In this document: in pieces, positions 1-8,525 of the stretch
Layout of the letters: each line of letters starts with the position of its first letter
How positions within the stretch are numbered: position 1 is the stretch's first letter
Assembly: GCA_016464825.1 (NCBI GenBank)
Contig: JAEKNQ010000030.1
Span: forward strand, 1-64,000
Direction of reading: 5' to 3'
Length of the DNA: 64,000 nucleotides
Source of the DNA: Candidatus Dormiibacter inghamiae
GTDB lineage: Bacteria; Chloroflexota; Dormibacteria; Dormibacterales; Dormibacteraceae
Translations under genes and position numbers: made by a program
The notes under the pieces: model-generated
What the model was told of the DNA's origin: nothing
Seen by the model: the letters and a program-made list of their open reading frames with translations, nothing else
Databases searched by the model: none

Positions 1-27
1 CCCCACGAAACCAGAGGTTTCGTGGGG
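1..27. terminator. Perfect hairpin at window edge, possible terminator
   Basis: Positions 1-12 and 16-27 are perfect 12-bp inverted repeats around a 3-nt loop. A second small hairpin (6-bp GC stem, GAA loop) lies at 107-121. Both sit downstream of the last visible nuo gene on the minus strand, so a terminator for that operon is plausible, but any U-tract would lie left of position 1. Nothing else recognisable is seen in 28-184. Confidence 0.35.
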
Positions 28-184
28 TGGAAAGGAAAGGGTGGAACGAGGAGGAGCGGATCGGAAGATCCGTAACGACGAAGGGCCCGGCCCGGTGCTG
101 CGGGGGCCCCGCGAAGCGGGGAATGTTACGCACGCATCGGCGCCCTGAGCCCCAAGATGCGGTCTGGTCGGTTGGTACAGGCAA

Positions 185-2098
185 CTAGGTAGCCAGCCTG
201 ATCAGAAGCAGTCCGCCGGCGACCACCACCCCCGCCACGAAGACGAAGGCATAGTTCCGGAAGAAGCCCGTCTGGGTGAGGGACAGCCCACCGGCGGCAG
301 CCTCGGCGCCGGTGCCGACGCCATCGACGCTGCCGTCGAAGATGGGGTTTTCCAGCAGCCGCTCCCCACCCCTGGCGAGCGTGTCCATACCCCGCACGAA
401 GACTGCGTTGTAGGCCTCATCGAAGTAGTACTTGTGCTCCAGCACCTGCTGCGCCCCGGGAAAGCGCAATGACCAAGGACTGAAGCGCTTCTCCACGTAG
501 AAATATCTGGCGAGCCAGAACGCCCCGGCCCCCAAAAGAAGCGTCGCCGCCGTGGCGAGCAATTCCAGCGGATTAGCCTCCCAGCCGAGCCTGCCGACCG
601 CCGGCGAAAGGAACTCCTCGATCGACTTGGGGCCCTGCGAGCCGAGCGCGCTGGTCTGGAGCAGGCCGCCCAAGACTGTGCAGCCGGCCAGGATCAGTAC
701 AGGCCAGAGCATCACCCGCGGCGCCTCGTGCGGTTCTAAGACCGCGCGATCGGGCGAAGGCGGACCCCAGAAGGCAAGCCACCACATACGACCCGTGTAG
801 AAGCCTGTCAGGATCGCCGTCGCGAAGCCGACCAGCCACATCAGCTGGGGGAAGCCGCTACCGCCTGGCTTGCTGAAGGCATCGCCGAGGATCAGCTCCT
901 TGGAGAAGAAGCCGACCAGGGGGATGATCCCGACCAGCGAGAGGGAGCCGATCAAAAAGGCGATGGAAGTGGGCCGCAACTGGCGCCAGAGGCCGCCGAA
1001 TCGGCGCATGTCCTGCTCGTCGTGCATGGCGTGAATCACGTTGCCAGCGCTCATGAAGAGGAGGGCCTTGAAAAAGGCGTGGGACAGCAGGTGGAAGAAG
1101 GCGGCCGCGTAGGCGCCGACGCCGACGCCCAGAAACATGTAACCGATCTGGCTCATGGTCGAATAGGCCAGCACCCGCTTGATGTCCGTCTGGACCAGGG
1201 CCACTGTCGCCGCAAACAGCGCCGAGGCGGCACCGATCACCGCCACGGTCCCGTGGGCGTAGAGGGCGACATCGTAGATCGGGTGCATTCGGCCGACCAG
1301 ATAGACGCCGGCGGTCACCATGGTGGCGGCGTGGATGAGCGCCGAGACGGGAGTCGGGCCCTCCATGGCGTCAGGCAGCCAGGTGTGGAGCGGAAGCTGG
1401 GCCGACTTGGCGATGCCGCCCACCAGCAGCAGGAAGGCGATCAGCTCTAGAGTAAAGCTGTCGCGGCCCCCAAGCCGCTGGAAGACGCCGGCGAAGTTGA
1501 CGGCATGGTAGGTGAGAAAGATGGCGAAGGCCGCCAGGATGAGGCCAATGTCCCCTATTACGTTCATGACGAAAGCCTTCCGTGCCGCCACCACTGCCGA
1601 GTTGCGCCAGTAGTAGAAGCCGATCAGGAGGTAGGAGCTGAGCCCGACACCGGCCCAGCCGACGATCAGGAACAGGAAATTGCCGGCCAGGACGAGGACG
1701 AGCATGGAGAGCACGAACAGGTCCATGTAGGCAAAGAAGCGAGCGTAGCTGCCGTCAGTCTCATGCTCCATGTAGCCGACTGCGTACGTGACTATCAGCC
1801 CGCCCACTCCGGTGATGACGAGGCACATGAAGATGGAGAGTCGATCGACCAGGAGGTTGAACGACAGCTGGAAGTCGCCGCTGCGGATCCAGGTCCAGTA
1901 GCTGAAGTCGTGCGACTGGGAGTGAGCCAGCGAGTCAAGGAACAGGTTCATGACGCAGATGAACGCCGCCCAAACCACACCGGGACCGATCACTCGGATC
2001 GCCCGGCGCGGGATCCGCAGGGCGCCGATCGCCAGCGCCAGCGCGCCCAGCGCCGGCAGCGCCAGGACTGCCAGCGCCACCACCTGGAGCAGGCTCAA
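185..2098 (-). CDS. nuoL: NADH-quinone oxidoreductase subunit L
   Basis: NuoL is the large antiporter-like membrane subunit of respiratory complex I, with the lateral helix that couples quinone reduction to proton pumping. The 637-residue product is the usual length and almost entirely hydrophobic. It carries the family signature GWAGVGLSSYLLIGFYYWR near residues 148-166 and the HTWLPDAMEGPTPVSALIHA segment with its conserved Lys/His/Glu set around 240-260. The C-terminal part has the lateral-helix and extra transmembrane region. It is the last nuo gene visible, and its start overlaps the nuoK stop by 4 bp. NuoM and NuoN would normally follow; they are not in this window. Confidence 0.97.
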   Translation of the reverse strand: MSLLQVVALAVLALPALGALALAIGALRIPRRAIRVIGPGVVWAAFICVMNLFLDSLAHSQSHDFSYWTWIRSGDFQLSFNLLVDRLSIFMCLVITGVGGLIVTYAVGYMEHETDGSYARFFAYMDLFVLSMLVLVLAGNFLFLIVGWAGVGLSSYLLIGFYYWRNSAVVAARKAFVMNVIGDIGLILAAFAIFLTYHAVNFAGVFQRLGGRDSFTLELIAFLLLVGGIAKSAQLPLHTWLPDAMEGPTPVSALIHAATMVTAGVYLVGRMHPIYDVALYAHGTVAVIGAASALFAATVALVQTDIKRVLAYSTMSQIGYMFLGVGVGAYAAAFFHLLSHAFFKALLFMSAGNVIHAMHDEQDMRRFGGLWRQLRPTSIAFLIGSLSLVGIIPLVGFFSKELILGDAFSKPGGSGFPQLMWLVGFATAILTGFYTGRMWWLAFWGPPSPDRAVLEPHEAPRVMLWPVLILAGCTVLGGLLQTSALGSQGPKSIEEFLSPAVGRLGWEANPLELLATAATLLLGAGAFWLARYFYVEKRFSPWSLRFPGAQQVLEHKYYFDEAYNAVFVRGMDTLARGGERLLENPIFDGSVDGVGTGAEAAAGGLSLTQTGFFRNYAFVFVAGVVVAGGLLLIRLAT

Positions 2099-2436
2099 CC
2101 CTTCAGCTCGCTCAGCTCATCGACGTCGTCGACGTCGCGCGTACGGAAGACGTCGACAAGCACCGCCAGGCCGACCACCGCCTCGGCCGCGGCCACCACC
2201 ATGGTCAGGAGTGCGAACAGCTGCCCCTCTGTGTTGTGCAGCTGTCGGGCGAAGGTGATCAGCGTCAGGTTGACGGCGTTGAGCATGAGCTCGATCGAGA
2301 CCAGAATCACCAACGGATTGCGGCGGATGATGACGCCGATGGCTCCGATGATGAACAGCACTGCCCCCAAGAGCAGGAACTGGACGGCGCCCACACTGCC
2401 GGCGTTGCCGATCTGAAGCTGGCCGTAGTCAGACAC
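2095..2436 (-). CDS. nuoK: NADH-quinone oxidoreductase subunit K
   Basis: Small three-helix membrane subunit of complex I, part of the proton channel next to NuoJ. The product is 113 residues, slightly longer than the typical 100 because of a hydrophilic N-terminus before the first helix. The core carries the conserved glutamates in SIELMLNAVNL and in VAAAEAVVGLA, the buried carboxylates needed for proton transfer. The C-terminus is acidic. The gene overlaps nuoJ upstream by 8 bp and nuoL downstream by 4 bp, so translational coupling is likely. Confidence 0.96.
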   Translation of the reverse strand: MSDYGQLQIGNAGSVGAVQFLLLGAVLFIIGAIGVIIRRNPLVILVSIELMLNAVNLTLITFARQLHNTEGQLFALLTMVVAAAEAVVGLAVLVDVFRTRDVDDVDELSELKG

Positions 2437-2971
2437 GGCGACCCTCCACGCCTTCTCGTTCCTCCTCGGCGCTGCGACCGCCGCGGCTCAGGTAGATCGC
2501 GCCCACGGCAGCGATGAGGAGCAGGATGGAGGTCAGCTCGAATGGATAGAGATAGGTGGTGAAGAGGCCGTAGCCGATCTGCTCGACAGTGCCGAAGAAG
2601 GTGATGTCGAGGCTGTCAGGCTTGCGAAACTGGATCTGGTTCAGGAGCGCCCAGAGACCGATCGTGAGCGGTGCCAGAACTACCAGGAGATAGGCCCAGT
2701 GCAGCTTCAAGGGCCCGCTCGGGCCCTCCCGGATGGGGCCCAGCAGGGCGACTACGAAGAGGAACAGCACCATCACGGCGCCTGCGTAAACAATGATCTG
2801 GACCGCAAAGACGAACTGGGCCGATAGCATCAGGAACAGGCCCGCCAGTGCCAGCATGACGCCCACCAGGCTCAGGACCGAGCGCACGGGTTCCTTCGAG
2901 ATGACCACTCCGACGCCGCCCAGCACGGCTATAAGCGCGAGCACATAGAAGAGAACGCCCGCCAAGCTCAC
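2429..2971 (-). CDS. nuoJ: NADH-quinone oxidoreductase subunit J
   Basis: Five-helix membrane subunit of complex I that contacts NuoA, NuoK and NuoH. The 180-residue product has the family core VFAVQIIVYAGAVMVLFLF around residues 54-72, including the tyrosine/glycine pi-bulge region of transmembrane helix 3 (YAGAVMVLF). The last 20 residues are charged (Glu/Arg rich) and extend into the overlap with nuoK. It lies 6 bp after the nuoI stop, in operon order I-J-K-L as in most bacterial nuo clusters. Confidence 0.95.
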   Translation of the reverse strand: MSLAGVLFYVLALIAVLGGVGVVISKEPVRSVLSLVGVMLALAGLFLMLSAQFVFAVQIIVYAGAVMVLFLFVVALLGPIREGPSGPLKLHWAYLLVVLAPLTIGLWALLNQIQFRKPDSLDITFFGTVEQIGYGLFTTYLYPFELTSILLLIAAVGAIYLSRGGRSAEEEREGVEGRRV

Positions 2972-2977
2972 AAGGGC

Positions 2978-3478
2978 CTAGCCCCCGACCCGGATCGGTT
3001 CTTGCTGGTCAGGATGAAGTCCGGGATCCGGCTCCAGCAGCATCGGCTTCGTATAGATCAGGCGCTCGCGGCTCACTTCTGAGAGCTCATACTCGGGACC
3101 CAGCACGATCGCCTGCACGGGGCAGGCCTCCTCGCAGTAGCCACAGAAGATGCAGCGCAGCATGTTGATCTCATAGACCTTGGCGTAGCGCTCCCCCGGG
3201 CTGACCCTGTGCTCCTCCGAGTTCTCGGCGGCGATGACCAGGATGCAGCCGACGGGGCAGTTGGCGGCGCACAGCTCGCAGCCTATGCAGCGCTCCAGGC
3301 CGTTGTCGTAGCGGCGCAGATAGTGACGGCCTCGGTAACGCGCTGAACGAGGCTTCTTCTCCTCCGGGTAGCTCAGCGTCACCTGGGGCTGGAACATCTC
3401 CCTGAGCGTGGTCCTGAGACCGACGCTCAGCGCCGCCACGTCTCTGAGAACGTTTTGCTCGCCCTTCTTCTCGCTCAT
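2978..3478 (-). CDS. nuoI: NADH-quinone oxidoreductase subunit I (2x 4Fe-4S)
   Basis: Peripheral-arm ferredoxin-like subunit that relays electrons to NuoB through clusters N6a and N6b. Both four-cysteine motifs are complete: CIGCELCAANCP near residues 63-74 and CIFCGYCEEACP near 109-120. The 166-residue length fits the family. The N-terminal 40 residues form the amphipathic region that docks on the membrane arm. It follows nuoH after 18 bp on the minus strand. Confidence 0.97.
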   Translation of the reverse strand: MSEKKGEQNVLRDVAALSVGLRTTLREMFQPQVTLSYPEEKKPRSARYRGRHYLRRYDNGLERCIGCELCAANCPVGCILVIAAENSEEHRVSPGERYAKVYEINMLRCIFCGYCEEACPVQAIVLGPEYELSEVSRERLIYTKPMLLEPDPGLHPDQQEPIRVGG

Positions 3479-3496
3479 CTCAATTGTCCCGCGCCA

Positions 3497-4546
3497 CTAT
3501 GAAACCGCCACCACTATCACCGCTGTGACCACCACGTTGGCGATGGCCAGCGGCAGCAGGAACTTCCAGCCCAACCGCATCAGCATGTCGTAGCGCAGCC
3601 GAGGCAGGGTGGCCCTGAGCCAGATATACACGAAGAGGACTATCACCACCTTGATGGCGAAGGTCAGAATTGCCGGCAGAAAGCCGAAGGTGGGATGCCA
3701 ACCGGCAAAGAAGATGAGCACCGCCAGCGCTGAGGTTGTGATCATGTTTATGTATTCGCCCAGATAGAAGCAGAGGAACTTCAAGCCCGAGTACTCAGTC
3801 AGATAGCCGCCGATCAGCTCCTGTTCAGCTTCGGGCAGATCGAAGGGCGTGCGGTTGGTCTCGGCCACCGCCGAGATGAAGTAGATGACAAAGCTGACCG
3901 GCGCTACGACGATCAGCGGCAGGGGGCCGTGGTAGGGACCCAGCTGAACGCTGTAGCTCGCGATGTCCTGCAGGCGCAGCGAGCCGGTGATCATGAAGAT
4001 CGGCACCAGCGAGAGACCCAACGCCATCTCGTAGCTGATCAGTTGGGCCGCCGCTCTGAGACCGCCCAGCAGGGAGTACTTGTTGTTCGAAGACCAGCCG
4101 CCCAGCAGTGTGGCGTAGGCGCTCATTGAGCTCACCGCAAAGACGAACAGAATGCCGATGTTCAGGTTGGCGACCCAGTAGGTGAAGCTGTCGCTGAGTC
4201 CGATCGGAATCACGGCCCAGGAGAGAAAAGCCGCAACGACGATGATCGCCGGCGCCAGCACATAGAGCAGGGGGTCGACGCCGACGGGCGCGAAGCTCTC
4301 TTTGAAAGCGATCTTCAAGCCGTCCGCCGCCAGCTGGAGGAGGCCCATCGGTCCCACGCGGTTGGGACCTGGCCGGTTCTGTATGAAGCCGAGCACCCGG
4401 CGTTCGTAGTAAACGGTGTAGGCGGTGGCGGTGAGCAGCACAAAAACCAGCATCACCATCGCAATGACGACCACCAACCAGTGGCCAATCGGGTTGCTGT
4501 AGACGCCAAACGGGTCGGGCGGGACCAGGAAAACCGGCGACGTCAC
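3497..4546 (-). CDS. nuoH: NADH-quinone oxidoreductase subunit H
   Basis: NuoH forms the quinone-entry chamber at the junction of the peripheral and membrane arms. The 349-residue product has about eight hydrophobic segments and the family signatures YYERRVLGFIQNRPGPNRVG around residues 47-66 and AETNRTPFDLPEAEQELIGG around 228-247. These loops line the quinone channel. The start codon overlaps the nuoG stop (ATGA-type overlap, 4 bp), and the stop lies 18 bp from nuoI. Confidence 0.97.
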   Translation of the reverse strand: MTSPVFLVPPDPFGVYSNPIGHWLVVVIAMVMLVFVLLTATAYTVYYERRVLGFIQNRPGPNRVGPMGLLQLAADGLKIAFKESFAPVGVDPLLYVLAPAIIVVAAFLSWAVIPIGLSDSFTYWVANLNIGILFVFAVSSMSAYATLLGGWSSNNKYSLLGGLRAAAQLISYEMALGLSLVPIFMITGSLRLQDIASYSVQLGPYHGPLPLIVVAPVSFVIYFISAVAETNRTPFDLPEAEQELIGGYLTEYSGLKFLCFYLGEYINMITTSALAVLIFFAGWHPTFGFLPAILTFAIKVVIVLFVYIWLRATLPRLRYDMLMRLGWKFLLPLAIANVVVTAVIVVAVS

Positions 4547-6546
4547 GGCCGCGAGGCTCCGAGGAGCACGGGCCGAGGCGGCGCTTCGGGTGCCGGCGGA
4601 TTCGCCAGCGTGGCGAGGTCGGGGAAGGTTGCGGCAGCCGCCCGCTGGATCTGAAAGATGCCGGCGAAGCGGTTCAATTCGGCCAGACCAAGGCGTACTC
4701 CCAAATCACAGAGCAGGTCCCAGCTCTCCCGCAGCGGTTGGCGCCCCTCCAGCGGCGGCCGCAGGAACTGCACCCGACCCTCCAGACTGGTGTAGCTGCC
4801 CTGCGTTTCAGCGAAGCTGAGCGCCGGCAGAGTCACGTCGGGCCTGCCGTGCGCCGGGCGCAGGACCGTGTCCCAGGCGACTACGAATCGGGCCGAGGCG
4901 GGCAGGGGAACGGCCGGCGGTCCGAAGCAGAGGACTGCGTCGCAGCCGACCAGGTCATCGGGTCTCCCGACCACCCCCGTGACCAGTGCCCCACGCTCAT
5001 TGGTCGCCTGGTAGAGCGGCATGACCTTGGCGCCGCAGCTGCCGGCGAGCTCTTGCGCCGCGGCTACCAGGTCGGCGCTGGCGGTCTCGTCGGGACCCTG
5101 GCCGTGGACTATGCCGACGGGGCCTGACTGGAGCAGCTCATGGCCGATCAGCTGCCTGGCTGCGGCAGCCAGGCCCGCCTCACCCGGCCGGATGTGCACA
5201 GAGTCCGGCCAGCGGTCAAGGTCGAGGTGAGCGGCGTTGATCAGCAGCAGCTTGGCGCCGAGCTTTTTGACAGCCTTCTTGATCCGAAGGTTGACAATGG
5301 GCGTCTCCTTCTCCGTGTCCGCGCCGAGGACGACTATTGCCTTGCACGTGTCGAGCTCCTCGATGCGCAGCGTCTCGCCCTGGGGCGGCGGCAGGTAGGT
5401 CCGACCCTCCATCGCCACCCGGGCTTCCTTCAGAGGACCTGCCAGAAGCCGACTCAGCAGATAGAGCTCCTCATTGGTCACATCGCGGCGAAGTGAGATG
5501 CCGAGCCTCCGCCCTTTCAGGCCTTCCGCCACCGCCTGCAGCGCGGCTTCCCAGGTGGCGGGCTGGCCCCCGAGCTGGGGCTGGCGCAGCCGCTCCGGCG
5601 CATTGACCTCCGTGTATTCAAAGCGGCCTCTGTCGCAGATCCAGCCATCATCGATCGCGTCGTTCTCGTGAGAGGTCACCCTGACCAGTTGGTTGCGCCG
5701 CTCCCAGAGCGTCACGTTGCAGCCGACCGAACAGCGGGAGCAGACCGAGAAGGTGTGGTTCATGTCCCAGGGACGCGACTCGAAGCGCCAGACGCGGCTG
5801 GTCAGAGCGCCGACCGGACAGAGGTCGATGATGTTGCCGCTGAAGACCGAATGGAGGGGTTCTCCGAACTGGCTCGTGATGAAGGCGTGCGCGCCGCGCT
5901 GGTCGGTGGTCAGCTCCTGCTCCCAGGCGATCTCGTCGTAGTAGCGCGTACAGCGGTAGCAGAGCACGCAGCGCTCGCGGTCCAGGGCGATCCTGGGCGA
6001 GAGAGGTATCGGTTTTTGGAAATGCAGCCGCGGAGCGTCGATCCGGCTGGTTGGATAGCCATGGCGAAAGGTGTAATCCTGCAGCGGGCATTCGCCCCCC
6101 TTGTCGCAGACAGGGCAGTCCAGCGGGTGGTTGACCAGCTCGTACTCCAGGATGTCGGCGCGGGCGCTCACAGCCAGCTGGGTGTTCGTCTGTACCTTCA
6201 TGCCCGGCGCAACAGGGGTCGTGCAGGCGGTCTGCGGCTTCGGCGGACCGGGACTGATTTCACAGAGGCAGAGCCGGCACGCGCCCACCGGATCCAGCTT
6301 GTGGTGGTAGCAGAAGACAGGGATCTCGATCCCCAGCCGCCGGGCCGCCTCCACTAGCAGCGTGCCCTTGGCGACGGAGATCTCCTGGCCGTCGATGCTG
6401 ATGCTGACCAGCTCCGGCGCCGGCGGGGGAGCGGCTGGTTCCGGTTGAGTGCGCCGATCGGGGGAGCGGTCCCCGGGAGCTGCTGCCTGCGCGGTGCTCG
6501 CCGGCTGAGGCGACTGACGCGTCTCCTTGGCCTCCTGGTCAGGCAA
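4543..6546 (-). CDS. nuoG: NADH-quinone oxidoreductase subunit G
   Basis: Large iron-sulfur subunit of the NADH-oxidising arm. The 667-residue product starts with a Pro/Gln/Ala-rich leader of about 45 residues not typical of the family. It then has the 2Fe-2S ferredoxin fold (cysteines in FCYHHKLDPVGACRLCLCEI), the His-Cys3 motif HPLDCPVCDKGGECPLQDY, a 4Fe-4S pair (CVLCYRC and DLCPVGAL) and a molybdopterin-oxidoreductase-like 4Fe-4S site (CSRCSVGCNV with a later CDRG), i.e. an N7-type cluster. The C-terminal third is a degenerate molybdopterin domain. It overlaps nuoF by 8 bp and nuoH by 4 bp. Confidence 0.95.
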   Translation of the reverse strand: MPDQEAKETRQSPQPASTAQAAAPGDRSPDRRTQPEPAAPPPAPELVSISIDGQEISVAKGTLLVEAARRLGIEIPVFCYHHKLDPVGACRLCLCEISPGPPKPQTACTTPVAPGMKVQTNTQLAVSARADILEYELVNHPLDCPVCDKGGECPLQDYTFRHGYPTSRIDAPRLHFQKPIPLSPRIALDRERCVLCYRCTRYYDEIAWEQELTTDQRGAHAFITSQFGEPLHSVFSGNIIDLCPVGALTSRVWRFESRPWDMNHTFSVCSRCSVGCNVTLWERRNQLVRVTSHENDAIDDGWICDRGRFEYTEVNAPERLRQPQLGGQPATWEAALQAVAEGLKGRRLGISLRRDVTNEELYLLSRLLAGPLKEARVAMEGRTYLPPPQGETLRIEELDTCKAIVVLGADTEKETPIVNLRIKKAVKKLGAKLLLINAAHLDLDRWPDSVHIRPGEAGLAAAARQLIGHELLQSGPVGIVHGQGPDETASADLVAAAQELAGSCGAKVMPLYQATNERGALVTGVVGRPDDLVGCDAVLCFGPPAVPLPASARFVVAWDTVLRPAHGRPDVTLPALSFAETQGSYTSLEGRVQFLRPPLEGRQPLRESWDLLCDLGVRLGLAELNRFAGIFQIQRAAAATFPDLATLANPPAPEAPPRPVLLGASRP

Positions 6547-7876
6547 CCGCTGTGGCCTCCACTCTCGCGAATTCGCATTCGCCTGTCGGGCACAGGCGGC
6601 GAAGGCAGTGGGCCTCGTACTCGACGCGGAAGTGCTTCACAGTCGAGTCGATGACCCAGCCGGCCGAGTCGCCCAGGCCGCACAGGCAGCGGCCGCCCTG
6701 GAGGCTTGCCTGAATTCGGTCAAGGATCTGCATATCCACAGCGCTGGCCCGGCCGGCCTGGATGCGATCGAAGGTGCGCACCGCCCAGTTGCTGCCAACG
6801 CGGCAGGGGGTGCACTTGCCGCAGGATTCGTGGGCGTAGAACTGCAGCAGCCGCGACGCCGCTTTCACTATGCAGTGGGAGTCGTCCATGACTATGACCC
6901 CGCCGGAGCCACCCATAGAACCGATCCTGGCCAGCTCGTCAAGGTCGGTTGAGGTGTCCAGCATGGATCCCGTCAGGACCGGCGCGGAGGAGCCTCCCGG
7001 CCAGAACACCTTCACCTCGCGCCCTTCCGGCGGGCCACCGGCGAGCTCCATGATCACAGTCCTGAACGAGGTGCCCAGTTCCACCTCGTAAACGCCTGGC
7101 TTCTGCACGTTGCCGCTCACCGAGAGCATCCGAGTCCCCTTCGACTTCTCGGTCCCAAACTGCGCGTAGGCCTCGCCGCCGTGGCGCAGGATCCAGGGCA
7201 GAGTCGCGAGTGTCTCCACGTTGTTGATCAGCGTGGGTCGGCCCCAGGCGCCCTTCACCGCCGGGAAGGGTGGCCGCGAGCGAGGCTGCGCCCGCTTACC
7301 CTCGAGCGACTCGAGCAGCGCCGTCTCCTCACCGCAGATGTAGGCGCCGTGGCCGCGATAGAGCTGGATGTCGAGCGCGTACTCGCAGTCAAAGGGTCGA
7401 TCGCCCAGGATGCCCGCCTGGCGGAGCTCGGCGATGGCGGCTCTAAGCATGCCGTAGGGACCGTCATACTCACCGCGGATGTAGATCCAGGCTTGGTGAG
7501 AGCCGATGGCTCGGCAGGCGATGCCGATCCCCTCCAGCAGCAGGTGGGGCGAGTTCTCGACCAGGTAGCGGTCCTTGCTGGTGCCCGGCTCTGCCTCGTC
7601 GAAGTTGACCACGACGTAGCGCGGGCCAGGGATGTCCTTGGGGATGAAGCTCCACTTGGTGCCTGTCGGAAAGCCGGCGCCGCCCCGGCCGCGCAGGCCC
7701 GAAGCCTTTACCTCGGCCTGGATCTGCTCAGGCTCCAACTCCCGGAGCGCGCGCGCCAGCGTCTCATAGCCGCCGTGCCGTCGATAGACATCGAGAGTGT
7801 GCAATTCATAGGTGCCGAAGAGCCCCGTCAACAGGTGGTCGCGCGCCTGCCCGTGAGAGCCTCGCAGCTCAACCAT
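6539..7876 (-). CDS. nuoF: NADH-quinone oxidoreductase subunit F
   Basis: NADH- and FMN-binding subunit of complex I. The 445-residue product carries the glycine-rich GRGGAGFPTGTKWSF motif near residues 63-77 for NADH/FMN binding and a second conserved loop YICGEETALLESLEGKRAQP near 179-198. The N3 4Fe-4S site SCGKCTPCRVG plus a distal cysteine in LCGLGD is also present. It overlaps nuoE and nuoG by 8 bp each, which suggests stoichiometric coupled translation of the E-F-G module. Confidence 0.97.
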   Translation of the reverse strand: MVELRGSHGQARDHLLTGLFGTYELHTLDVYRRHGGYETLARALRELEPEQIQAEVKASGLRGRGGAGFPTGTKWSFIPKDIPGPRYVVVNFDEAEPGTSKDRYLVENSPHLLLEGIGIACRAIGSHQAWIYIRGEYDGPYGMLRAAIAELRQAGILGDRPFDCEYALDIQLYRGHGAYICGEETALLESLEGKRAQPRSRPPFPAVKGAWGRPTLINNVETLATLPWILRHGGEAYAQFGTEKSKGTRMLSVSGNVQKPGVYEVELGTSFRTVIMELAGGPPEGREVKVFWPGGSSAPVLTGSMLDTSTDLDELARIGSMGGSGGVIVMDDSHCIVKAASRLLQFYAHESCGKCTPCRVGSNWAVRTFDRIQAGRASAVDMQILDRIQASLQGGRCLCGLGDSAGWVIDSTVKHFRVEYEAHCLRRLCPTGECEFARVEATAVA

Positions 7877-8525
7877 GGGACTTCTCCTGACGGGTGCCGG
7901 CCGAACGCCTGCGGCGAGGCCTGGCGACCTGAGGTGGGGCAGGAGTGCCCTGCTCCGACGGGCCTACCATCGGCACCGGGACCGTACCGGAAGGCGGTGG
8001 GGCGACTGCGGCCGGCTGCGCGCCCTCGCGGCGAGCCGCCTGGACCAGAGCGTCGATCTTCGCCGGCGTCAGGTCGTATTGATAAGCGTGCTGATAGCGC
8101 AGCATGGGCGCGTACTCGCAGGCGCCCAGGCACTCCACCTCCTCCACGCTGAAGAGACCGTCCTGGCTCACTTCACCAAACCTGCTCACACCCGTCTGAG
8201 CGAGCAGATGCGAGCTGATGTCGTGGGCGCCGCGCAAGGCACAGGACAGGTTGGTGCAGACGTAGAAGTGGTGCCTGCCGACTGGCTGGAGGTGGAACAG
8301 TGTGTAGAAGGTGGCCACCCCCTCCACGTAGCCGGGATCGAGGTCCAACGCGCCGGCCACCTGGGCCATCGCGGCGGGCGTCAGGTAGCCGAGCTCCTCC
8401 TGCGCCAAGTCCAGCGCCGGCATCACCGCGCTGCGGATCTCGGGGAAGCGTGCTGGCAGGGCTCGGATTTCGGCCAGCGCCTGCTCCGACAGGGCCCCTG
8501 CGCCTTGCCTCACGGTGTCAGTCAC
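7869..8525 (-). CDS. nuoE: NADH-quinone oxidoreductase subunit E
   Basis: Thioredoxin-fold 2Fe-2S subunit (cluster N1a) of the NADH module. The cysteine ligands are visible as CTNLSC near residue 92 and CLGAC near 133. The first 160 residues match the family; the last 50 or so are an Ala/Pro/Gln-rich tail ending in an Arg-rich stretch, which is longer than usual. It overlaps nuoD by 4 bp and nuoF by 8 bp. Confidence 0.94.
   Translation of the reverse strand: MTDTVRQGAGALSEQALAEIRALPARFPEIRSAVMPALDLAQEELGYLTPAAMAQVAGALDLDPGYVEGVATFYTLFHLQPVGRHHFYVCTNLSCALRGAHDISSHLLAQTGVSRFGEVSQDGLFSVEEVECLGACEYAPMLRYQHAYQYDLTPAKIDALVQAARREGAQPAAVAPPPSGTVPVPMVGPSEQGTPAPPQVARPRRRRSAGTRQEKSHG

Noticed and set aside
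1-184. Known structured RNA (RNase P, tmRNA, SRP) after nuoL
   Set aside because: Hairpins are present, but none of the conserved core sequences of these RNAs could be recognised.
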